Positions 7,559 to 13,013 of a stretch of 15,000 nucleotides of DNA are shown piece by piece. A model generated the notes under the pieces. It was not told the origin of the DNA, did not search any database, and was given only the letters and a program-made list of their open reading frames with translations. The number at the start of each line of letters is the position of its first letter. Positions within the stretch are counted from its first letter, which is position 1. This stretch comes from Botryococcus braunii (taxonomy: Eukaryota > Chlorophyta > Trebouxiophyceae): assembly GCA_002005505.1 (NCBI GenBank), contig MVGU01001866.1:1-15000 (forward strand), read 5' to 3'. Made by a program: the position numbers and the translations under genes.

Positions 7559-8194
7559 ATGGCCAGCGTTCCTCTCTTTGACCCCACCTGCCCTTGGAAG
7601 GCATCATGCAAGTCTCGTAAGATCACTACGGGTGCTGGGCTCCTACGTCACTTGCAGAGGTTCCACAAGCTCGGCGATGCTGGGCGGGATGACTGGGTGT
7701 CGCAACTCAGATCCCCAGCAGAGTACAGGAAGCTTGAAGCCATCTTGCGAGCTACCTCCAGCTGGTTGTGCACCACTTGCTTCAAAACCCATTCCCTGGG
7801 AGTTCTTTCGTGCGCAACCAACCCAGACACCTGCCAGCGCTTGTGGAATCTGGAGGATGGCCTGGTTCCCCCTGATGTTAACCTTCTTCCTGGCCTTCCC
7901 CGCCCTGCACCGCCGCCGCAGGATACTTCAGAGCCCCAGGGCCGCCTCCATTCGCAACCCCGAGGACGACCGCGTGCATCCGCGGCCGTTGCTGATCCTC
8001 CGCCCTCTGCTCCCCCGGCCCGTGTCCGCCGCCATCCCCTGACCCCTGCCCTTGTCCATCACGTTTTCACCCTTGGTCACCATTCGTACCGCAGGGTCCC
8101 TAGGTCAGCATGGATACCTTGGGCTGCAGCATTGCGGTCCGCTCCAAGGCTGTTGCGGACTCGGGCTCCGAGGCTGCCTGGGTTGAGCTGTTGA
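7559..8194 (+). CDS. LINE protein, N-terminal zinc-finger segment (unit 1)
   Basis: I start at the ATG at 7559, which has a near-ideal context (GCCATGGCC) and is the first ATG in this frame after the 5' repeats; the frame is open further upstream but only through repeat sequence. Residues 11-36 form a C2H2 finger (C11, C17, H31, H36). A second Cys/His group follows at C71, C74, H78 and C85. Residues ~110-180 are rich in Pro, Arg and Ala, a likely linker. In R2-type LINEs such N-terminal fingers recognise the target DNA. The frame stops at 8192-8194, overlapping the next frame by 85 bases. I infer that the two were one protein split by a one-base loss near 8130-8165. Programmed frameshifting is possible, but no slippery site is obvious. 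Confidence 0.7.
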   Translation: MASVPLFDPTCPWKASCKSRKITTGAGLLRHLQRFHKLGDAGRDDWVSQLRSPAEYRKLEAILRATSSWLCTTCFKTHSLGVLSCATNPDTCQRLWNLEDGLVPPDVNLLPGLPRPAPPPQDTSEPQGRLHSQPRGRPRASAAVADPPPSAPPARVRRHPLTPALVHHVFTLGHHSYRRVPRSAWIPWAAALRSAPRLLRTRAPRLPGLSC

Positions 8195-10761
8195 TCCTTC
8201 CGATGTGCGTCCTGTCAGCTCGTCGCAGGCCTCGGGGTGAGGGAGTTGCGCAGCACGTCCGCCGTCGGGCCCGCGCATGGTTGGATGGGGATATTGATGG
8301 CCTAATTGATGAACTCTTGGCCACCGCGCCTGCAGCCACTGCCCCACCCCGCCCATTAGACGATGCGGCGCTTGCCGCTCGCGTCTTGCGCAAGGTTGCA
8401 GATGGCCATTTATCAGCGGCTGTTCGGATGTTGGAGCCTGCCACCATCGCCCCAGCCACGCCTGACACATGTGCTGCACTGGCAGCGCTTCATCCTATCC
8501 GACCGCTTCCTGTTGGCGCCCCGCCTGCGCAGGCCCCTTACCGTGCCCAAGTGGAGGAAATCTTGGCTGCCCTCAAAACCTTCCCACCTGGTACCGCTGG
8601 CGGGCGGGACGGCTTGACCCCATTACATATAAAACATGCCTTCTCTGTAGGTGGCTCAGACCTCTTATTGGACAGCCTCCTTGGCATGGTCAATCGGGCC
8701 TTAGCTGGGGATGTTCCCCCTCCCTTGCGATCTTATTGGGCCAGCGCTCCCATCACCCCTCTCTTGAAGCCCAATGGGGGTATCCGGCCCATTGCAGTGG
8801 GGCTCACCCTGCGCCGTCTGGTTTCCAAGATAGCTGTTGCAGCCGTCTTGCCCGCTGTCAGTGAGTATTTGCAGCCACACCAAGTTGGGGTTGGAGTCCG
8901 AGGGGGTGCAGAAGGCCTCGTCCATGCCCTCAACCGCTTGGTGGCACACCAGCAAGATTCCCCCGACCTCGTCGTTGTCAGCTTGGACTTCCAAAATGCT
9001 TTCAATCCGGTCGACCGCAATCGCATGCTTGGGGAAGTCGCCCTCCATTGCCCCAGCATCTGGCAGTATGTGGCGACGACGTACGGCTGCGCGGCCCATC
9101 AGTATGTTGGGCCCCATGTCGTGGACTCCACAACAGGGGTCCAGCACGGGGACCCCCTCTCTCCGCTGCTTTTTGCGCTCACTGTCCAGCCACTCCTCCT
9201 TGACCTTCATCGGGAGTGTCCCAACGTACACCAAGGGTGGTATCTGGATGACGGCACGTTTGTTGGTCCCGTGCCCGCAGCGCAGCAGGCAGTCCAGTTG
9301 GTTGTTGACCGGGCCCCCGCATATGGCTTGAGCCTCAACCCTCACAAGTGCTGTGTGTGGTCGCCGCGCCCGAACCCTCAGCATTTGGATGGGTTCCCTC
9401 TGGGCTTCGTCAATGAAACTCGTGCTGGTTTGATAGTGTTGGGGGCAGCGGTCACCGTGTCAGTCGAGTACGTGGCTTCCGTAGCCCAGGCGCACGTTGA
9501 TGCCGTGGCAGCCTCGCTCCAGCGTTTGCCGATTCTCCGCCACCCCCAAGCCGAGCTTCTCTTGCTTCGCAGTTGCCTTGGGACCTGCAAGGTGGTTTTC
9601 ACAGCCCGGACCATGCCGCCAGCTGCAGCTGCGCAAGCTTTGGTGACCTTTGATATGCTCCAAACCCAGGTCCTCCAATCCATTGTCACAGCTGGTGGTG
9701 GTGGTTTTGGCCCTTTGCAGCAAACCTTGGCTGGCTTGCCTATTGCCCAGGGGGGTCTAGGGGTCACTAAGGCCACTTCCCTTCTGCCTTGTGCCTATCT
9801 CGCCTCCGTCACGCAGACAGCCCCCCACCAGGACCGCCTTCTGGGGACATCCACTGCCCCTCTTGTCCCCGCTGCCCTAGCTGCCAAGGCTGACTACTGC
9901 GCCCTTGTTCCTGATTTCGATGCGGCGCTCTTCGAGGATCCGGATTTTGTCCGCAGCAAAGTGCAAGCCCGGCTGTCCAAACCCTTGTCTCACCGCGCAT
10001 ACCAGGAGGTTCTTGATGACCCTGCTCGCTCGGATCGCGACCGTGCTGTGCTCCAATCTCTTACACAGCCGGGAGCGTCTGATTGGCTGCTGGCTCTCCC
10101 AGTTCCCCATTTGCAGCAAACCATGCCCCCAGAGTCGTTCCGCTGCCGCCTTCAATACCAGCTCTTGATCCCCATTTTCCACCCTGGCTCCCAATGCCCG
10201 TGCTGCTTGAGGGAGTTGGATGTCTGGGGCGACCACGCGGTCCACTGCACCTCAGGGGGGATGTTGCCATTGTCGGCCGACATTACTCCGTTCGTAACGG
10301 CCTGGACGCTGTCCTTACCTCAGCTCGTCAGCGGGTCACCCGGGAACCCGCCTTTCCCACCCCTGTCCCTGGCCAGGAGCGCCGTCGCGCAGACCTCCGC
10401 CTCCATGCGTGGGAGGAGGGGCGTGACCTTTATATCGACATCGTTGGCTCTTACCCACTCACAGTTGCCAACTTGCTGCACTTCGTGCCGGGTGGGCCGC
10501 CGCGCGCGCTGCCAAGACAAGCAGACCCGCTATGCTGTCTTGTTGTCGCGTCAGCAGCCGCCTGTGGCTTTCCAAGCCTTCGCTTTTGAAACATTGGGAG
10601 GGTTGCATGCTGATGCGCTGGCCTTGTTGCAGAGGCTCCAGGGGCTTTTGAACCAAGCCATCATTGCTCAAGAAGATGTGGAGGGATATTTTGTCATTCG
10701 TCGGGTCAGTTTCATCATTGCGGCGGCTGTGGGTCGCCAGCTGGCCGCTCGCCGGGTGTGA
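8110..10761 (+). CDS. LINE reverse transcriptase with C-terminal CCHC motif (unit 1)
   Basis: This 883-codon frame is numbered from its first ATG, though the true protein probably enters from the upstream frame near 8145. Reverse transcriptase blocks: GTAGGRDGLTPLHIK from residue 161, ITPLLKPNGGIRPIAVG from 215, SLDFQNAFN with catalytic D293, GVQHGDPLSP at 343-352, and YLDDG at 378-382 with catalytic D380 and D381. A thumb-like region follows, with no recognisable motif to about 690. CPCC and GDHAVHC give a CCHC motif (C696, C699, H709, C713), which precedes the endonuclease in R2-like proteins. Just after it the frame is lost: residues ~718-800 here are the wrong frame of the endonuclease domain, and the native frame resumes near 10520 with KQTRYAVLL to the stop. 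The enzyme would copy element RNA at a nicked target. Catalytic residues are intact. Confidence 0.9.
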   Translation: MDTLGCSIAVRSKAVADSGSEAAWVELLILPMCVLSARRRPRGEGVAQHVRRRARAWLDGDIDGLIDELLATAPAATAPPRPLDDAALAARVLRKVADGHLSAAVRMLEPATIAPATPDTCAALAALHPIRPLPVGAPPAQAPYRAQVEEILAALKTFPPGTAGGRDGLTPLHIKHAFSVGGSDLLLDSLLGMVNRALAGDVPPPLRSYWASAPITPLLKPNGGIRPIAVGLTLRRLVSKIAVAAVLPAVSEYLQPHQVGVGVRGGAEGLVHALNRLVAHQQDSPDLVVVSLDFQNAFNPVDRNRMLGEVALHCPSIWQYVATTYGCAAHQYVGPHVVDSTTGVQHGDPLSPLLFALTVQPLLLDLHRECPNVHQGWYLDDGTFVGPVPAAQQAVQLVVDRAPAYGLSLNPHKCCVWSPRPNPQHLDGFPLGFVNETRAGLIVLGAAVTVSVEYVASVAQAHVDAVAASLQRLPILRHPQAELLLLRSCLGTCKVVFTARTMPPAAAAQALVTFDMLQTQVLQSIVTAGGGGFGPLQQTLAGLPIAQGGLGVTKATSLLPCAYLASVTQTAPHQDRLLGTSTAPLVPAALAAKADYCALVPDFDAALFEDPDFVRSKVQARLSKPLSHRAYQEVLDDPARSDRDRAVLQSLTQPGASDWLLALPVPHLQQTMPPESFRCRLQYQLLIPIFHPGSQCPCCLRELDVWGDHAVHCTSGGMLPLSADITPFVTAWTLSLPQLVSGSPGNPPFPPLSLARSAVAQTSASMRGRRGVTFISTSLALTHSQLPTCCTSCRVGRRARCQDKQTRYAVLLSRQQPPVAFQAFAFETLGGLHADALALLQRLQGLLNQAIIAQEDVEGYFVIRRVSFIIAAAVGRQLAARRV
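10258..10498 (+). pseudogene. Restriction-like endonuclease domain of the LINE, out of frame with the reverse transcriptase
   Basis: One base off the reverse transcriptase frame, this segment reads GDVAIVGRHYSVRNGL, then a helix with VTRE, RRADLRLHAW, and DLYIDIVGSYPL. RH at 10278-10283, the acid at 10392-10394 (ADL) and the acid at 10437-10439 (YIDI) match the R-H-N...PD-x12-14-D signature of the R2-type endonuclease; the two acids are 15 residues apart here. This domain nicks target DNA to prime reverse transcription. It is entered through a G6 run (10255-10260) that would need one more G, and left again at 10491-10521 through what look like two more one-base losses. Catalytic residues are kept despite the frame breaks, which suggests very recent damage or sequencing error. 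Confidence 0.72.
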
Positions 10762-10878
10762 CTCATAGCTTGACACATTGGGGGTTTGAGTCCCTGAACA
10801 TTGGGCTGGTCTTTTTTACTCCACTCTTGTAACAGAAGAAGAAGAATTACATCAACCCAGCCCAAGCCTCTTCTTTCT
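10762..10878 (+). other. LINE 3' tail
   Basis: The stop codon (10759-10761) is followed by about 117 bases before the right direct repeat. They hold the stem-loop at 10801-10865, a T6 run, a (GAA)n word in the loop, and a pyrimidine-rich end (CTTCTTTCTT). No long poly(A) tail is present, which is common in LINEs with a restriction-like endonuclease. Confidence 0.6.
10801..10865 (+). other. Stem-loop in the LINE 3' tail
   Basis: TTGGGCTGG (10801-10809) pairs perfectly with CCAGCCCAA (10857-10865), enclosing a 47-base loop that contains CAGAAGAAGAAGAATTACATC. A structured 3' end is the recognition site for the reverse transcriptase in R2-type elements. That function here is inferred from position only. 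Confidence 0.55.
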
Positions 10879-10895
10879 TTAGAATTACATAAGAG
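10879..10895 (+). repeat. Right direct repeat flanking the R2-like LINE
   Basis: TTAGAATTACATAAGAG is the partner of 6797-6813, with one mismatch. It immediately follows the pyrimidine-rich end of the LINE tail and marks the likely right insertion boundary. Confidence 0.55.
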
Positions 10896-10910
10896 GAAAT
10901 CACACCCCCC

Positions 10911-11110
10911 TCACCACTGAAGCCTCACAAACCTAAACTCTAACGTCAATCCCCCCATAGGGGAGCCTCGCAGCCAACTGCCGCCCAATTGCCCAGGCAA
11001 TCGCCAAGCTGACTCTCCGATGGTTTCTTTGGTCGCGAACAACAGCGCCATTACTCGATGATCACTAAAGTGACGGATCCGAGTCTTTTGTCTCGTCANC
11101 GTTGCTCCCA
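10911..11110 (-). pseudogene. L1-type LINE fragment: end of APE-like endonuclease domain
   Basis: On the minus strand this segment encodes TRQKTRIRHFSDHRVMALLF followed by ESAWRLPGQL. S-D-H followed by a hydrophobic strand is the conserved C-terminal motif of the APE-type endonuclease of L1-like LINEs, and W-R-L-P shortly after it is typical of the linker towards the reverse transcriptase in algal and plant L1 proteins. About 35 further codons are unrecognisable and end in a stop near 10911. The reverse transcriptase that should follow is missing; the R2-like LINE lies there instead, in the opposite direction. The uncalled base at 11099 falls in a codon just before the motif. Confidence 0.5.
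11099..11099. other. Single uncalled base (N)
   Basis: This is the only ambiguous base in the window. It lies 12 bases left of the point where the 4.82-kb unit starts to repeat, so it bears on whether the tandem structure is real. Confidence 0.99.
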
Positions 11111-11300
11111 ACATAGCTGGAGAACGACACCCGACTATGCACCCTCCGTGTCCTCACCATGCAGGTAACTAGGTTTACATTAGAACGATCCAATAAGGTT
11201 CAATCTAGAACAATACAAGACTTGCTGTTGATATGGTGTTGTTTGTTTGTCATTGGACAATGAGAGTTGGTCAATCACCCATGAGGGGGATGCGGCCAAG

Positions 11301-11570
11301 TCACCGCATCCGGCGTAAATCAGCGCGAGCCTGGAAGGCATCCGAGATAACGGAGACAATCGCATGCAAGTTAGCGTGCCAAATGAACTGCCAAAGAGAC
11401 CTAGAAGGACCAACAGACAACTGGGGGTAACGGTCCCGCACAGCGGTAAGAGCGGGACAGTGAAAGCAAAGTGGTGTTCATCACCCACAGCGGAACCACA
11501 CATATCACACAGGCGCTGAAAACGCGCGGAAGCCGTTGTCGGCCGCCCATGTCAATTTGCGATCACTCAT
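11301..11570 (-). pseudogene. L1-type LINE fragment: C-terminal zinc-binding domain (unit 2)
   Basis: This is the duplicate of the fragment in unit 1, with the same domain pattern, the same two frameshifts and the same stop (complement of 11301-11303). No base differs within the domain itself. The shared frameshifts mean the damage predates the duplication, or both copies were built from the same reads. Confidence 0.65.
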
Positions 11571-11677
11571 GAGGAAAAGTAGGGGGGGGGGAGATTTTTC
11601 TTTAGAGAGTGGGGTTTCTTAGAGTTACATAAGAGAAGAACTGGCACAAGTTAAGGGCCACTTGTCAGGAGCTCCTT

Positions 11678-11789
11678 GGAAGAAGAAGAAGCGCGCAAAG
11701 GAAGGGGAAGAAGAAGAAGAAGAAGAAGCGCGCAAAGGAAGGAAGAAGAAGCGCGCAGGGCTTCAATAAGAAGAAAGAAAGAAAGAAGA
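11678..11789 (+). repeat. Purine-rich minisatellite in the LINE leader (unit 2)
   Basis: This is the copy of the leader minisatellite in the second unit. It has the same three GAA/GCGCGC units and is one A shorter in the AATAAAG segment. Confidence 0.85.
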
Positions 11790-11792
11790 TAA

Positions 11793-12350
11793 TCTGTTTC
11801 GTCACCCATAGTATTGATTTTATCTTTTTTCTCAGATTTGCCTTCGCCTGGCCAGTCTTTAAGCGGGGCTGGCAGCTTCGCCACTTTCAGCGTCCAGCCT
11901 TTGCGGAATTTCCAGTGTTTTTCAACACTTCATTCTCAGTTTGATACCACATCGTATTGGTTTTCCTGTTTTCTTCCTCAGATTTGCACCAGCTCGGCCA
12001 GTCTTTCCGCAGGACTGGCAGCTTCGTAACTTTCTGGCGTCTGGCATCTGCGGAATTTCCCGTGTTCTTCCCCACTTCCTGTGTTTCTTAACACACAGTA
12101 TTGGTTTTTTCTTTTTCTTTTTTGGCCCCTCAGATTTGCCTCCGCCTGCCCGTCGTTCACAGGGACTCACAGCTTCACCCCTCCCCAGCATCCAGCACTT
12201 ACGAAGATTCCAGTGTTTTACAACACTTACTCCTCTGTTTCTTCACACATCATCTTGGTTTTCCCTTTTCTTCTCCGCTTCGCCTCAGCCCAGCCAGTTT
12301 TTCAGAGGGACTGGGGGCTTCACCACTTTCCAGCATCCAGAACGGTCTTG
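11793..12350 (+). repeat. Tandem 5' units of the LINE (unit 2)
   Basis: This is an identical copy of the 5' repeat array, with unit starts at 11831, 11977, 12129 and about 12273. The only change is one T fewer in the pyrimidine tract before the first full unit. Confidence 0.85.
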
Positions 12351-12377
12351 GGGTTGGGTTGCCCAGCTGGTGATGCC

Positions 12378-13013
12378 ATGGCCAGCGTTCCTCTCTTTGA
12401 CCCCACCTGCCCTTGGAAGGCATCATGCAAGTCTCGTAAGATCACTACGGGTGCTGGGCTCCTACGTCACTTGCAGAGGTTCCACAAGCTCGGCGATGCT
12501 GGGCGGGATGACTGGGTGTCGCAACTCAGATCCCCAGCAGAGTACAGGAAGCTTGAAGCCATCTTGCGAGCTACCTCCAGCTGGTTGTGCACCACTTGCT
12601 TCAAAACCCATTCCCTGGGAGTTCTTTCGTGCGCAACCAACCCAGACACCTGCCAGCGCTTGTGGAATCTGGAGGATGGCCTGGTTCCCCCTGATGTTAA
12701 CCTTCTTCCTGGCCTTCCCCGCCCTGCACCGCCGCCGCAGGATACTTCAGAGCCCCAGGGCCGCCTCCATTCGCAACCCCGAGGACGACCGCGTGCATCC
12801 GCGGCCGTTGCTGATCCTCCGCCCTCTGCTCCCCCGGCCCGTGTCCGCCGCCATCCCCTGACCCCTGCCCTTGTCCATCACGTTTTCACCCTTGGTCACC
12901 ATTCGTACCGCAGGGTCCCTAGGTCAGCATGGATACCTTGGGCTGCAGCATTGCGGTCCGCTCCAAGGCTGTTGCGGACTCGGGCTCCGAGGCTGCCTGG
13001 GTTGAGCTGTTGA
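12378..13013 (+). CDS. LINE protein, N-terminal zinc-finger segment (unit 2)
   Basis: This encodes the same protein as the copy in unit 1, with the same start context, C2H2 finger (C11, C17, H31, H36), second Cys/His group and premature end in the overlap with the reverse transcriptase frame. The frame break between zinc-finger segment and reverse transcriptase is therefore shared by both copies. Confidence 0.7.
   Translation: MASVPLFDPTCPWKASCKSRKITTGAGLLRHLQRFHKLGDAGRDDWVSQLRSPAEYRKLEAILRATSSWLCTTCFKTHSLGVLSCATNPDTCQRLWNLEDGLVPPDVNLLPGLPRPAPPPQDTSEPQGRLHSQPRGRPRASAAVADPPPSAPPARVRRHPLTPALVHHVFTLGHHSYRRVPRSAWIPWAAALRSAPRLLRTRAPRLPGLSC

Larger units (their letters stand above)
6814..10878 (+). 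mobile_element. R2-like non-LTR retrotransposon (LINE) with restriction-like endonuclease, unit 1
   Basis: The element is about 4.07 kb and lies between the 17-bp direct repeats. Its order is a purine-rich leader (6857-6969), tandem 5' units (6974-7531), a protein region (7559-10761) and a 3' tail with a stem-loop (10801-10865). The protein carries a C2H2 zinc finger, a reverse transcriptase, a CCHC motif and a PD-(D/E)XK-like endonuclease. This is the architecture of the early-branching LINE clades (R2, NeSL, Utopia and relatives), as opposed to APE-bearing L1 types. The N-terminal segment is too short to hold an APE endonuclease, which argues against Dualen/RandI elements, which carry both. 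The reading frame is broken about four times, each consistent with loss of one base. The clade cannot be fixed without a tree. Confidence 0.85.
6289..11110 (+). repeat. Tandem duplication unit 1 (4,822 bp), complete
   Basis: The sequence from ACATAGCTGGAG at 6289 recurs at 11111 and continues in register to the window end. Five length differences are seen, all in homopolymers: C4/C3 (6456-6459), G9/G10 (6761-6769), C3/C2 (near 6836), A3/A2 (near 6947) and T7/T6 (7005-7011). From about 7012 onward the offset is a constant 4,819 and I see no difference through 10181. The unit contains the R2-like LINE and both antisense L1-type fragments. Because unrelated flanking sequence is duplicated with the LINE, this is a segmental or assembly duplication and not two independent insertions. 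Confidence 0.95.

Noticed and set aside
7122..8042. 306-codon plus-strand frame overlapping the zinc-finger segment
   Set aside because: It begins in the 5' monomers and is the shifted frame of the zinc-finger protein, with no Cys/His pattern of its own.
8701..9384. 227-codon minus-strand frame opposite the reverse transcriptase
   Set aside because: It is an antisense shadow of a GC-rich coding region; the plus strand carries all conserved reverse transcriptase blocks.
10783..10793. GGTTTGAGTCC in the LINE 3' tail, close to a tRNA B box
   Set aside because: One mismatch to the consensus, but no A box upstream and no cloverleaf can be drawn; probably chance.
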